Positions 25,399 to 34,745 of a DNA stretch of 64,000 nt are shown here, piece by piece (position 1 is the stretch's first letter; each line of letters opens with the position of its first letter). Below the pieces are notes generated by a model that saw nothing but the letters and a program-made list of their open reading frames with translations, searched no databases and was not told the DNA's origin. The position numbers and the translations under genes are program-made. Source of the stretch: Halioglobus sp. (GTDB lineage: Bacteria; Pseudomonadota; Gammaproteobacteria; Pseudomonadales; Halieaceae); the NCBI GenBank assembly GCA_020443425.1, contig JAGRIE010000003.1, positions 77,131 to 141,130 of the forward strand, read 5' to 3'.

Positions 25399-25641
25399 GA
25401 AAGCGCGCTCGAAAAAGGGAGCTATTGTAGTTGAGCGCAACGACATGCGGTATAGCCATCTCTGGGCTGGTGTCGCCAGTGCATGGGCATGGCTTGCAGC
25501 GGCATGGGCCTGTCCCGATTGCGCGATGTCGGGTGGCCGTAAATAATTGTCGGGGTGACCGTGCCGCCGATTTTTTCTTTTCCCGATCGACGCTGTACTA
25601 TGGCTGCCTGTTCACTCATTCCATAACAAGAGGCAATCATC

Positions 25642-27384
25642 ATGCGACGAATCAATTTGGCGGATGCCGCGTTCCTGTTGGCCGAAAAGCGTGAAACGCC
25701 GATGCATGTCGGCGGGGTGGGTCTGTACACCCTGCCCAAGGGCGCGACGGCGCAGGACTTTGTCGGGGAGTTGCAGCTGGACGGCCTGACCGCTGATGAT
25801 TTTCGCGAGCCGTTTGGCGAGTATGTCACCACCGGTCGTGCCGGCCCGCTGGGGCCGATGTACTGGGAAAAGGACAAGAACATCGATATCGACTACCACG
25901 TTCGCCATTCTGCGCTGCCCAGTCCGGGCCGTTATCGCGAGCTGTTCGCATTGGTGTCGCGCCTGCACAGCACGCTGCTGGACCGCAATCGCCCGCTGTG
26001 GGAGATCCACCTGATCGAGGGTCTGCAAAACAACCAGTTCGCGGTGTATTCGAAAATGCACCACGCGGCGATCGACGGCGTGGCGTCCATGCAGCTGACG
26101 CAGGGGGTGTCCTCGACCGACCCGGATTTCAGGACTCCCGATCTCCCCATGTCGCTGAGCGCCTATCAGCGCTATCTCGCCACCATCGGTGCCAGGAAGC
26201 AGCGGCGCGTGGTGCCGGACGAGCCGGAGTTGCGCGCGGTGGCAGACGCGCTGAAGCAGCAGTTCGACAGCTCAGCGCATGTACTGGGAGCACTGCGGCG
26301 ATTTGGCGGCGCATTTTTCGGACGCGGCGGCAATCTCGCCGTACCCTGGCACAATGTCCCGCGTACCTCGATCAATACCCGTGTCGACGGCGCGCGGCGC
26401 TTTGTCGCGCAATCCTGGGAGTTCGATCGCATACAGGCGGTGTGCAAGGCGATAGGCGGCACCGTGAATGACGTGGTGCTGGCGATGTGCTCCGGCGCGC
26501 TGCGCGAATACCTGATCGGCCACCACGAGTTGCCCGCGCACTCACTGAAAGCGATGGCGCCGGTATCGCTGCGTGAGAAGGGCGACTTCAGTGCCGGCAA
26601 TGCGGTGGGATTTATCACCGCCGACCTGGCCACGAATATCGCCGACCCGGAGCGACGCCTGCGCACCATCCAGGAATCCATGCACGCGGGCAAGGATTTG
26701 CTCAAGGGTCTGAGTCCCCGCGAGGCGATGATCTTTATGCAACTGACGCAGGTGCCGGCGCTGCTGACCACCATGCTCGGCCTGGCGGCCCAGTTTCCAG
26801 CATTCAGTACGGTTATCTCCAATGTCCCCGGCCCGCGAGAGCAACTCTACTGGAACGGGGCGAGGATGGACGGTGTGTATCCCGCCTCCATTGTATTCGA
26901 CGGCTTCGCGATGAATATCACCCTGGTGAGCTACGCCCGAAGCCTGGACTTCGGCATCGTCGCCTGTCGGCGTTCGCTGCCGGAAATCCAGCGCATGATC
27001 GACTATCTGGAGAATGCGCTGGTCGAGTTGGAACAGGTTGTGGGATTGCGTGCCCCGGCCAAACGTGCCCCGACCAAGCGTGGCCCGACCAAGCGTGGCC
27101 CGACCAAAAAGGTGAAGTCGGCAGCACCCAAAAAAGCAGCGAAGAAAACGCCGGCGCCGCGCCGCCCTGCGGCAAAAAAGGCGGCTTCCGAGCGGGCCGG
27201 GACGCCAGCAGCCAAGAGTGGGGCAAAAACCAAAACCAAAACCAAAGCCAAAACCAAAACCAAAGCCAAAGTCAAAGCTAAAGCCAAAAGCAAAACCGAA
27301 CCCAAAGTGCAGCTCGGCGCCAGGCCGAAAGTAAAGGTCAGCGCCAAGCGCAAGGTGCGGCCGAAGCAGGTGTCGGCGTCCTGA
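25642..27384 (+). CDS. Wax ester synthase/diacylglycerol O-acyltransferase with lysine-rich tail
   Basis: WS/DGAT enzymes esterify acyl-CoA with fatty alcohols or diacylglycerol at lipid inclusions. The N-terminus reads RINLADAAFLLAEKRETPMHVGG. The active-site motif MHHAAIDG (HHxxxDG) lies near residue 140, with ISNVPGPRE later. Residues 1-465 make a full-length enzyme. Residues about 470-580 add a low-complexity tail of APTKRGPTK, AAPKKAAKK and KTKTKAK units, with about 30 lysines in 110 residues. AGAGG lies about 9 bases upstream of the ATG. The tail may bind DNA, polyphosphate or granule surfaces; this is not known. Confidence 0.9.
   Translation: MRRINLADAAFLLAEKRETPMHVGGVGLYTLPKGATAQDFVGELQLDGLTADDFREPFGEYVTTGRAGPLGPMYWEKDKNIDIDYHVRHSALPSPGRYRELFALVSRLHSTLLDRNRPLWEIHLIEGLQNNQFAVYSKMHHAAIDGVASMQLTQGVSSTDPDFRTPDLPMSLSAYQRYLATIGARKQRRVVPDEPELRAVADALKQQFDSSAHVLGALRRFGGAFFGRGGNLAVPWHNVPRTSINTRVDGARRFVAQSWEFDRIQAVCKAIGGTVNDVVLAMCSGALREYLIGHHELPAHSLKAMAPVSLREKGDFSAGNAVGFITADLATNIADPERRLRTIQESMHAGKDLLKGLSPREAMIFMQLTQVPALLTTMLGLAAQFPAFSTVISNVPGPREQLYWNGARMDGVYPASIVFDGFAMNITLVSYARSLDFGIVACRRSLPEIQRMIDYLENALVELEQVVGLRAPAKRAPTKRGPTKRGPTKKVKSAAPKKAAKKTPAPRRPAAKKAASERAGTPAAKSGAKTKTKTKAKTKTKAKVKAKAKSKTEPKVQLGARPKVKVSAKRKVRPKQVSAS
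27225..27296 (+). repeat. Hexanucleotide tandem repeat (AAAACC/AAAGCC) in the acyltransferase tail
   Basis: About twelve consecutive 6-base units encode alternating Lys-Thr and Lys-Ala. The near-identical units are prone to slippage, so tail length may vary between strains in steps of two residues, without frameshift. Confidence 0.8.
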
Positions 27385-27427
27385 TGAGAAGGCGCAGAGG
27401 TCGCTCCGCGGCGGCGTTCCGCCAGCG

Positions 27428-28420
27428 ATGAATCTCCATAAAGTCTGGCTTCTGCGACTGGTGTTGCCGGTTCAGTACGGCCGCGTCTGGACCGGGTTGC
27501 TGCTGGCGACGCTGCTGTTGACGCTGTTTTACGCCGGCGCGGCAGAGTCCTCGGAGCACCGGCCACCGGCACTGTTCTTCGGCCTGATAATCGCCTATAT
27601 CATTCCCATCTTCAGTTACATCACGGCCAAGGCGCAGGAGGCCATGCGCGCCTTGCGCCCGATACTGGCGCTGGATGACACGGGCTTTGAGTATATGTAT
27701 GCGCGCCTCGATTCCGCCAGTCTGCGGCTGACGCTGGTCTGTCTGGGCGGGGGCGCGCTGGCGGAGTGTATGCACCTGGCCTTCATCTCCCGCTCGTGGT
27801 CGGCTGCGGTCGCAAAGGCTGTCGCCAGTGTGTCGGACCTGCTGACCGTGGTGGGTACGCTGATGGTCTGGGTGGTGATGACCACGGTCATTGCCATGTT
27901 GATCCAACAGGCTGTTATCTTCGGGCGTCTCGGCGGGACATATGCGCGTGTCTCACTGTTGGATACGCGCAAGCTGCTGCCCTTTGCGCGTGTCTCCATC
28001 ATCTCCAGCCTGGCGATTATCGGAGCGCTGGCGCTGTTCCCGCTGATTAACCTCGAAGGCGGGCTGGACCTCGCCGAGAGCGTACCTGGTGCGGTGGCGA
28101 TTCTGGGGCCGTTGATTGTGATGTTTATCATACCGGTGTGGCCGCTGCACCAGCGTCTGGTGGCGTTGAAAAATCAGGAGATGCTGCGGTTGCTCGACAG
28201 GATTGAGGCGGTGACCGGTAATGACGGGAGTGTGGATCTCGACGCCGGTGAACTGGATGCGCTGCTGCCCCTGCTCACGTATCGGCGTGAGGTGGCACAG
28301 CTGTCGACCTGGCCGTTCAACCTGGGCAATATCACCACGCTGGCGTTCTACCTGGTCATTCCGCCGCTGACCTGGGTGGGGGCAGCGCTGATTGAAAACC
28401 TGGTGAACCTGCTGCTGTAG
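27428..28420 (+). CDS. Uncharacterised multi-pass membrane protein
   Basis: The protein has 330 aa and about seven hydrophobic stretches, for example TGLLLATLLLTLFYAGA, PPALFFGLIIAYIIPIFSYI, VVGTLMVWVVMTTVIAMLI, ISSLAIIGALALFPLI and VPGAVAILGPLIVMFIIPVW. A soluble, charged segment (about residues 225-275, RLVALKNQEMLRLLDRIEAV) lies before the last membrane helix. I do not recognise the family. It starts 43 bp after the wax ester synthase on the same strand, so a link to neutral-lipid metabolism is possible but unproven. The 93 bp to the convergent regulator gene holds nothing I can identify. Confidence 0.6.
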   Translation: MNLHKVWLLRLVLPVQYGRVWTGLLLATLLLTLFYAGAAESSEHRPPALFFGLIIAYIIPIFSYITAKAQEAMRALRPILALDDTGFEYMYARLDSASLRLTLVCLGGGALAECMHLAFISRSWSAAVAKAVASVSDLLTVVGTLMVWVVMTTVIAMLIQQAVIFGRLGGTYARVSLLDTRKLLPFARVSIISSLAIIGALALFPLINLEGGLDLAESVPGAVAILGPLIVMFIIPVWPLHQRLVALKNQEMLRLLDRIEAVTGNDGSVDLDAGELDALLPLLTYRREVAQLSTWPFNLGNITTLAFYLVIPPLTWVGAALIENLVNLLL

Positions 28421-28513
28421 AGACGAGGTGGCAGCCCCAGTGCCCAGCCGGCGCCAGCGCTGCGAACGCTGTGCGGATGTTCCGGTCCAGTTCGCCCTGT
28501 GTGTCGCAGCCAT

Positions 28514-29992
28514 TCACCCCAGTTTGAGGTAGGCCATTTCACCGAAATTGGAGGAGGGGTCCAACTGGATCACCTTTTCGTAATAGCGCCTGGCCTGGGC
28601 GGCAGCACCGGTGGCCTCATGCAGTTGCCCGAGGTAAAAGCTGGTGTAGACCTGGTAGACCAGGCGTGTGCCTTCCGCCGGCAAGCCCAGTGCCTGGTAG
28701 CTGTTGCCCTCGAGTTTTTCCTGCATGCTCTGCAGATCGCTGATCGCCTCTGGCAGCGCGTTGATCGCATCGGGGAATATGGTGTTGGCCCGCGCGCGCA
28801 GCAGGCTGGCTTCAAAGTGATCAAACGCCTCCTCCGCCGACACCGACAGCGGTTCGCGGAACAGGTCTGCCGCCTGTTTCATCAGCTCCGTGGTGTCGGA
28901 GACGCCGCCGAGTTTGGCCGCCTGCATCAGCAGTGTCAGCAGGCGCGCCTCCATCGCGATGGTATGGGTACTCTGCGCTGTCGCCAGCATGTCGGCATAG
29001 CGCTGCGCCTGTTCGAGATCTTTGTCCATCGCGTAGGCGAGGCATTTGCAGGCGATGGCGAAATCATCATTGCGCTTGAGCGCAAGGGCGGCATCAGCGA
29101 AGCCCTGCGCGCCCTCGTAATCGGCCAGCAGCAGACAGGTGCGGCAGGCATTGTGCAGCGCCTTGCGATTGCGCGGGTTTTTGCTGATGGCCTGTGCGAT
29201 ACCCGCCAGTTCCTCGTCGATACGGAAGCGTTTGCGGAAGAGCTTGCTGGGGAGGTAGATGGTGTCGTGTACGGTCGACAGCGCCTTCTCCGAGTTCTCG
29301 ATCACGCGCTGGAACAAGTGCCTCGCCATCCGGGTCTTCTCGCTGATCATCCAGCGGTTCACGACGCGGTCGGTGCCGGTCACGGCTGACACCACCTCGC
29401 CAAAGTGCAACTGCGGGCGCTGTATGGCGATCAGGGCCTTGACCTCAAGTTCGGCCAGTGCCTGCAGTTTTTCCCGCGCGGCCTGGAAAAAATCGATCGG
29501 AACGCCCTCGTTACTCGCCGCCCACAGCAGCCCGGCAATCTCCCTCTGGCTTTCATCGAGGTGATCTGTCTGGTCCAGCAGGCCGTGGCGGTGCAGGTTG
29601 TCGAGAAACGCCTGCGGTACGCTGAGGCTGACGTCGCTGCGGGTTTCGGCTTCGAACGGAATGATGAAATCGCGGCGGCCGGCGTGGTATTTGTCTGATA
29701 GCAATTCGATTTCAATGGTGGTGGGGTCGTAGTTGGCCGCGCGAAACGCCGTCGCAATCTCTGGCAGTGACAGGCTGGTTTGCTGCTGTACGCGCAGGAT
29801 CAGTCGAATCAATAACAGGTGGTTGTCTGTGTACAGCGAGAGATTGGGGCGCGGTTTGCTCGGCTGTGGCAGCAGCCCGGCGCGCAGGTAGTACTTGATC
29901 ATGTCGCGGGAGACGCCGGACGTCTGCACCAGTTCCGACATACGGTACTGTCGGCTGTCGCCGCTGTGGGCTTTTACCTTGTGTCTGGGCAT
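28514..29992 (-). CDS. MerR-family regulator with long C-terminal TPR-like region
   Basis: The protein has 492 aa, far longer than typical MerR proteins. Residues about 17-85 form the MerR winged helix: YRMSELVQTSGVSRDMIKYYLRAGLLPQP, then SLYTDNHLLLIRLI. Residues about 240-490 are helical repeats of TPR type, for example NPRNRKALHNACRTCLLLADYEGAQGFADAALAL and the final QLHEATGAAAQARRYYEKVIQLDPSS. The middle region has no clear domain. It is divergent from a diiron-type hydrolase gene, with a perfect palindrome in between. A role as regulator of that neighbour is inferred; the TPR part may sense a protein partner rather than a small ligand. Confidence 0.85.
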   Translation of the reverse strand: MPRHKVKAHSGDSRQYRMSELVQTSGVSRDMIKYYLRAGLLPQPSKPRPNLSLYTDNHLLLIRLILRVQQQTSLSLPEIATAFRAANYDPTTIEIELLSDKYHAGRRDFIIPFEAETRSDVSLSVPQAFLDNLHRHGLLDQTDHLDESQREIAGLLWAASNEGVPIDFFQAAREKLQALAELEVKALIAIQRPQLHFGEVVSAVTGTDRVVNRWMISEKTRMARHLFQRVIENSEKALSTVHDTIYLPSKLFRKRFRIDEELAGIAQAISKNPRNRKALHNACRTCLLLADYEGAQGFADAALALKRNDDFAIACKCLAYAMDKDLEQAQRYADMLATAQSTHTIAMEARLLTLLMQAAKLGGVSDTTELMKQAADLFREPLSVSAEEAFDHFEASLLRARANTIFPDAINALPEAISDLQSMQEKLEGNSYQALGLPAEGTRLVYQVYTSFYLGQLHEATGAAAQARRYYEKVIQLDPSSNFGEMAYLKLG

Positions 29993-30099
29993 GCACGGTC
30001 TCTCGCGTCTGCGGAACCGCAGCGGGGCGAGCCGGGCGCGTACCAGTCGCTGCGTGAACCTTTCGATGGCGTTATTATAGATAATTTATTGACACACTC

Positions 30100-30122
30100 A
30101 ATGGATAAAACTATTATCCATT
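30100..30122. promoter_or_regulatory. Palindromic operator with promoter for the metal-dependent hydrolase gene
   Basis: A perfect inverted repeat, AATGGATAA-AACTA-TTATCCATT, lies between the divergent MerR-TPR and hydrolase genes. On the plus strand an exact TTGACA (30089-30094) is followed after 17 bases by TATTAT (30112-30117), so the dyad overlaps the spacer and -10, as expected for a MerR-family site. Binding by the adjacent regulator is inferred. Confidence 0.6.
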
Positions 30123-30144
30123 AAGGTCGCAGGTAAGCGACCTT
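30123..30144 (+). repeat. Perfect hairpin in the 5' leader of the hydrolase gene
   Basis: AAGGTCGC (30123-30130) and GCGACCTT (30137-30144) are perfectly complementary around a six-base loop, directly after the operator palindrome. It would form at the very 5' end of the mRNA, 10 bases before the SD GGAGGG. It could stabilise the message or be a second protein-binding dyad. Confidence 0.5.
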
Positions 30145-30166
30145 TATCTATCCGGAGGGTCCTCTC

Positions 30167-31030
30167 ATGGGCGCAGCAGAGCAGTTCAGTGAATCCAACA
30201 CTCCCCTCACGATTCAAGTGAGGAAGTTTGATCCGGCGGCCACGAACCACGCACCCAGGTATTTTTTCGACAACGATCCCTTCAAAACGCATTTCATGAA
30301 CGCCCTGTCGATCCTGTTTCCCGAGGGAGAGCGCTTCTTCATTCGCTCGGTGCTGGCCTACCGCGACCAGGTCAGCGATCCGAAGTTGCTGCAGGAAATC
30401 AGGGAGTTCTGCGCCCAGGAGGCACAGCATACACTGGTGCACGAGGCGATGAACGATCTCGCCGCCCGCCACGGCTATCCGGTGGCATGGCTGGAGGGGC
30501 TGGTGCGCCGTGATCTGCGGGCGTTCAGCAAGTTTGGCAAAAAGTACCGGGCCGTGCGCCGGGCAGCGCTGGCGATAACCGTGTGCATGGAGCACTTCAC
30601 TGCCATCCTCGCCTACCAGGTGCTCACCAACGCTGACGCCACGCAGCAGGGGCTGGACCCCAGTGTGCAGGCGCTGTTCAAGTGGCACGCGGTGGAGGAG
30701 ACCGAACACAAGGGTGTCGCCTTTGATGTGTATCACGCCACTGGCGGCGGTCCGGTCTTCCTGCGTTTTGCGATGTTTTTCGCCAGTTTCTTTTTCCTGC
30801 TGGGGCTGTTTGTGAACCTGACGGTGCTGCTGTACAAGGATGGCAGCCTGTGGAAATGGTCGACCTGGAAAACCGGCCTCAAGTTCTGCTTCGGTCCGAA
30901 GGAGGGCTTCCTGACCCGGCCGTTCCGCGACTGGCTGGCATTTTTCAAGCCCGGTTTTCACCCCTGGAAGCAGCACCGGGACCTCGATACACACCGCTAT
31001 GCGGAGCAGTTGGGCGCGTACGTTGCGTGA
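30167..31030 (+). CDS. Predicted metal-dependent hydrolase (PF10118-like, diiron four-helix type)
   Basis: The protein has 287 aa. Two helices carry metal-ligand motifs of ferritin-like diiron proteins: EFCAQEAQH (about residues 85-93) and WHAVEETEHKGVAFDVY (about 174-190). An earlier glutamate in LFPEGERFF fits the same set. A hydrophobic stretch FLRFAMFFASFFFLLGLFVNLTVLLY (about 198-224) suggests membrane association. These families are annotated as metal-dependent hydrolases, but the substrate is unknown. Strong SD GGAGGG. Probably controlled by the divergent MerR-TPR regulator. Confidence 0.85.
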   Translation: MGAAEQFSESNTPLTIQVRKFDPAATNHAPRYFFDNDPFKTHFMNALSILFPEGERFFIRSVLAYRDQVSDPKLLQEIREFCAQEAQHTLVHEAMNDLAARHGYPVAWLEGLVRRDLRAFSKFGKKYRAVRRAALAITVCMEHFTAILAYQVLTNADATQQGLDPSVQALFKWHAVEETEHKGVAFDVYHATGGGPVFLRFAMFFASFFFLLGLFVNLTVLLYKDGSLWKWSTWKTGLKFCFGPKEGFLTRPFRDWLAFFKPGFHPWKQHRDLDTHRYAEQLGAYVA

Positions 31031-31220
31031 GTGGCGCAGCCGACTGCCACGGAGTTTACGCCGTCGGGATTGTCCCTCGGTAAGGTCCGTGGCCGCGCCA
31101 GCGCACCGGTAGCCGGGGAAACCCCGTAACGGCGATTCGATCATTGAGCGAGGTGTGGTATAAAACAGCTTCGCAGAACGCATTGTTCACTCATACCGCC
31201 GCACCACAAGCTGGATCACC

Positions 31221-32819
31221 ATGGATAGTCTGATCATTCTCGTCGCCTTTGCCTGTGGCTTTGCCGCCCGGCAGATCGGTCAGCCGCCGCTGGTGGGATA
31301 CCTGATAGCCGGCTTTGGGCTGGGAATGGCCGGCTTTGAGTCATCCGAAACGATTGAGTTTATCGCCAATATCGGCATTTCACTGATGCTTTTCATAATC
31401 GGCCTCAAGCTGGATCTCGCCAGCTTGCTGCGACCGGAAATCTACCGATCCACGTTTGAACACACCGCGAGCTTCGGATTGGTCTCGTTCGGTTTCCTGC
31501 TGGTACTGGGCGTGCTGGGCTTGCCTTTGGTGTCCGACATCAGCATGCAGCACGCGGCGCTGGTGGCGTTTGCGCTGAGTTTCAGCTCCACGGTGTGCGC
31601 GGTCGCCATTCTGGAAGATCGCGGTGAGTTCCGCGTGCGTCACGGCCAGATCGCGGTGGGGATACTGATTGTCCAGGATATCATTGCCGTGCTGTTCCTC
31701 ACCGCGTCGACGGGGAAAGTGCCCTCTGAGTGGGCGCTGTTGTTGCCGCTGCTGTATTTTGCCCGGCCACTGGCCAGCTATGTCCTGCGCGCCAGCGGGC
31801 ACGACGAGGTGTTGATCCTGGCCGGTATCATCATCACGTTTGCCGGCAGTGCGCTGTTTGAAGTGGTGGGCATGAAGGCCGATCTCGGGGCGCTGGTCAT
31901 GGGTATGCTGCTCAGCGGCGACCGCAAGGCGGGCGAGTTGAGCAAGTCGATGATGAGCTTCAAGGACATTTTCCTGATCGGCTTTTTCCTCAACATCGGC
32001 CTTGCGGTGACGCCCTCGCTGTCGATGTTGGCAGTGGCCCTGGGCCTCTGCCTGCTGTTGCCCCTGAAGGGTGTGGCGTTTTTCTTCCTGCTCGCGCGCT
32101 ACAAACTGCGGGCCAGGACGGCTTTACTGGCGGCATTGGCGCTGACCCAGTTCAGTGAGTTCGGCTTGATTGTCGCCGCTCTCAGCGTCAAGAAGGGCTG
32201 GCTGAGTGATGACTGGATGGCAATCCTGGCGCTGGCAGTGGCGCTGTCATTCGTGATTTCCACACTGCTCAACGGCCGCTCACACACCTTCTACAGCAGG
32301 TTCAAGGGTTCGCTCAAGCGGTTTGAGTCGGCGTCCGCGTTTGAGGACAACCCCGAGTGCCCGGCGCGCAATGTCGAGGTGCTCATCATTGGGATGGGGC
32401 GGGTGGGCTCCGGTGCCTACGACACGATTGAATCGCAGTATCACCTGCGTGTGTGCGGTGTCGATACCGATAAATCGAAGATGAGCCAGCACAACGCCGC
32501 CGGCCGTCGCGTCATCTACGGGGATGCCGAGGATGCTGATTTCTGGGAGGGCCTGCACGCCACGGACTATAAGCTGGTGATGTTTACCATGCCGTCGCTG
32601 TCCGAGATGGTGGATGCCGTGCAGCAGTTGCGCAACTCCGGTTACACCGGCAAAGTGGCCGCGGTGGCAAAGTATGAGGACGAGCGGGCGCGCATGCGAG
32701 CGGCTGGCGCGGATGTGGTGTTCAATTACTACGCCGAGGCGGGAGCCGGTTTCGCTGAGCACGCGCTGTCCAATATGCTGGACATACTTCCGAACAAGCC
32801 CGCGAGCACTGCGGTGTGA
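31221..32819 (+). CDS. KefB/YbaL-type CPA2 cation:proton antiporter with NAD-binding domain
   Basis: The protein has 532 aa. Residues 1-370 form a CPA2 exchanger with QPPLVGYLIAGFGLG, ALSFSSTVCAVAILED and the IVQDIIAV motif. Residues about 388-520 are a Rossmann-type RCK_N/TrkA-N domain (VLIIGMGRVGSGAYD). The domain order is that of KefB/KefC potassium efflux systems, but the C-terminal part is shorter and no KefF/G partner is nearby. Potassium is the likely cation; sodium cannot be excluded. A TATAAA (31159-31164) upstream could be its -10 box. Confidence 0.88.
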   Translation: MDSLIILVAFACGFAARQIGQPPLVGYLIAGFGLGMAGFESSETIEFIANIGISLMLFIIGLKLDLASLLRPEIYRSTFEHTASFGLVSFGFLLVLGVLGLPLVSDISMQHAALVAFALSFSSTVCAVAILEDRGEFRVRHGQIAVGILIVQDIIAVLFLTASTGKVPSEWALLLPLLYFARPLASYVLRASGHDEVLILAGIIITFAGSALFEVVGMKADLGALVMGMLLSGDRKAGELSKSMMSFKDIFLIGFFLNIGLAVTPSLSMLAVALGLCLLLPLKGVAFFFLLARYKLRARTALLAALALTQFSEFGLIVAALSVKKGWLSDDWMAILALAVALSFVISTLLNGRSHTFYSRFKGSLKRFESASAFEDNPECPARNVEVLIIGMGRVGSGAYDTIESQYHLRVCGVDTDKSKMSQHNAAGRRVIYGDAEDADFWEGLHATDYKLVMFTMPSLSEMVDAVQQLRNSGYTGKVAAVAKYEDERARMRAAGADVVFNYYAEAGAGFAEHALSNMLDILPNKPASTAV

Positions 32820-32953
32820 CCGGGGGCGGCCGGCGATCCAGCGCGCCGGCGCCCACAAACCTCGCCCGGTCCTGCTGCCGACATAGCATTGCCGCCAGCG
32901 CTTGGGCATAATGCCCGCAGATTGAAACGCACAGGCCACTGGCTAGCGACTGC

Positions 32954-34705
32954 ATGTACTACCAATACTTTGGATTGACGGAAGCACCATTCTCCATTGC
33001 GGTGAATCCCCGCTACCTGTTCATGAGTGCCCGCCACCGGGATGCGCTGGCGCATCTCCTCTATGGGGTCGGAACCGGCGGCGGCTTCATCCTCCTGACC
33101 GGCGAGGTGGGCACCGGAAAAACCACCATCAACCGCTGCCTGCTGGAACAGTTGCCCAGCGACACAGATGTGGCGATCATACTGAACCCGGCACTGAACG
33201 CGATTGAACTGTTGGGCAGCGTCTGCGACGAACTGGGTATCGACTACGATCACGACAACCACACACTCAAGACCCTGACCGATAAACTGCACAGTTTCCT
33301 GCTCGAGAACCACGCTCGCGGTCGCAAGACAGTGCTGCTGATCGATGAGGCGCAACACCTGGATTTCGATGTGCTGGAACAGATCCGGCTGCTCACCAAC
33401 CTTGAAACCGACAATGAGAAACTGCTGCAGATCATCCTGATAGGCCAGCCCGAGCTGGCGCAGATGCTGGCGCGTCCCGAGTTGCGGCAGCTGAACCAGC
33501 GTATCACTGCTCGCTACAACCTCGATCCCCTCAACTTTGATGAAACCAATGCCTACATCCAGCACCGGCTGCAGGTGGCTGGCATGAGCCCGGAGCGCGT
33601 GGTGTTCTCTCCGGCGGTGGTGCGTGGTATCTACAAGGCCACGCGCGGGATACCCCGGGTCATCAATGTGCTCTGCGACCGCATGTTGCTGGGCGCCTAC
33701 GGCCGCAATGCCGGGCATGTGGATCACGATATGCTGAGGCTGGCGGTAAAAGAGGTGTTGGGCGAACAGCAGGCGGAGCCTAACCCCTGGCGCTGGTTGG
33801 TACTGGCGCTGCTGGTAGCGCTGCTGGTTTGGGCCGGCGGCTGGCTGCTGGGGAAATACACGGCGGCCCCTGATGTGGAGCCTGCAGTCGCCGCTCGCGA
33901 TTCGGCGCCGGCGGCACTCACCGTCGCTGAACCGGGTAGCAGTCCCGCCGCGGCCATCGCAGAAGCGGCCGCCGAGCAGCCTGTCGTCGATGCCAGCGGC
34001 AGCGCCGGGCCGGGCGCTGCGGAGGCACCGGTTGCGGCGACTGCGCCCGTCGAGGCCGCGTCGCCAGCGACCATCAGCATCGCCGATGCCATGCAGCCGC
34101 CGGGTGATGCGCTGGCGCTGCTATGGGCGCTGAACTCCGATCTTCCGGCGCCGCCCTACCCCTGTTCCGAGAGCACACAACTGGGCCTGGCCTGCCTCGA
34201 AGGCGAGCTCTGGACCTGGGATGAGCTGGCGGCTTTTGACCGCCCCGTATCGCTGGAGACGATCACGCCGGAGCGCTTTTCCGCCGAAGTGTTGTTGATT
34301 GATATCGAGGGGCCGAGGGCCACCGTCTTGACCGCAGCCGGCCTGGCGCAGGTGAACCTGGCGGACTTGGCGCCGCACTGGACGGGCCGCTATCGGCTGC
34401 TGTGGCACCCGCCGGAGAATTTTGGCAGACCGCTGGTGGTCGGCGATGACAGCGCCGTGGTCGCGTCGGTGGCACAGTTGTTTGCACAGCTTGACAACCA
34501 GCCGCAGCCGCTGGCCGGGCGTCGCTTCAACCGCGCACTGGAACAGCGGGTACGCCTGTTCCAGCAGCAGAATGGTTTGATAGACGACGGTGTGGTCGGG
34601 GTGCAGACGCTGCTTACACTCAACGAACAGCTGGGCGTGGACGTCACCGCGGAACAGGCGCTGCGACAATTGCAGTCGGCTGTCGCACCGCAGGCAAGCG
34701 AATGA
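32954..34705 (+). CDS. gspA: GspA/ExeA-type AAA ATPase with periplasmic peptidoglycan-binding domain
   Basis: The protein has 583 aa. An N-terminal AAA domain opens with the family sequence YYQYFGLTEAPFSIAVNPRYLF. It has Walker A GEVGTGKT (50-57), Walker B VLLIDEAQHL (near 127) and a sensor region RGIPRVINVLCDR. One membrane helix follows near residue 279-300, then an Ala/Pro-rich linker and a C-terminal PG_binding_1 domain (RVRLFQQQNGLIDDGVVGVQTLLTLN). In Aeromonas and Vibrio, ExeA with ExeB helps insert the type II secretin through peptidoglycan. gspB follows 40 bp later; the core gsp genes are not in the window. Confidence 0.9.
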   Translation: MYYQYFGLTEAPFSIAVNPRYLFMSARHRDALAHLLYGVGTGGGFILLTGEVGTGKTTINRCLLEQLPSDTDVAIILNPALNAIELLGSVCDELGIDYDHDNHTLKTLTDKLHSFLLENHARGRKTVLLIDEAQHLDFDVLEQIRLLTNLETDNEKLLQIILIGQPELAQMLARPELRQLNQRITARYNLDPLNFDETNAYIQHRLQVAGMSPERVVFSPAVVRGIYKATRGIPRVINVLCDRMLLGAYGRNAGHVDHDMLRLAVKEVLGEQQAEPNPWRWLVLALLVALLVWAGGWLLGKYTAAPDVEPAVAARDSAPAALTVAEPGSSPAAAIAEAAAEQPVVDASGSAGPGAAEAPVAATAPVEAASPATISIADAMQPPGDALALLWALNSDLPAPPYPCSESTQLGLACLEGELWTWDELAAFDRPVSLETITPERFSAEVLLIDIEGPRATVLTAAGLAQVNLADLAPHWTGRYRLLWHPPENFGRPLVVGDDSAVVASVAQLFAQLDNQPQPLAGRRFNRALEQRVRLFQQQNGLIDDGVVGVQTLLTLNEQLGVDVTAEQALRQLQSAVAPQASE

Positions 34706-34745
34706 AGCACATTGTTATCCACACCCCTGCCGAGGTAGCCTGCCT

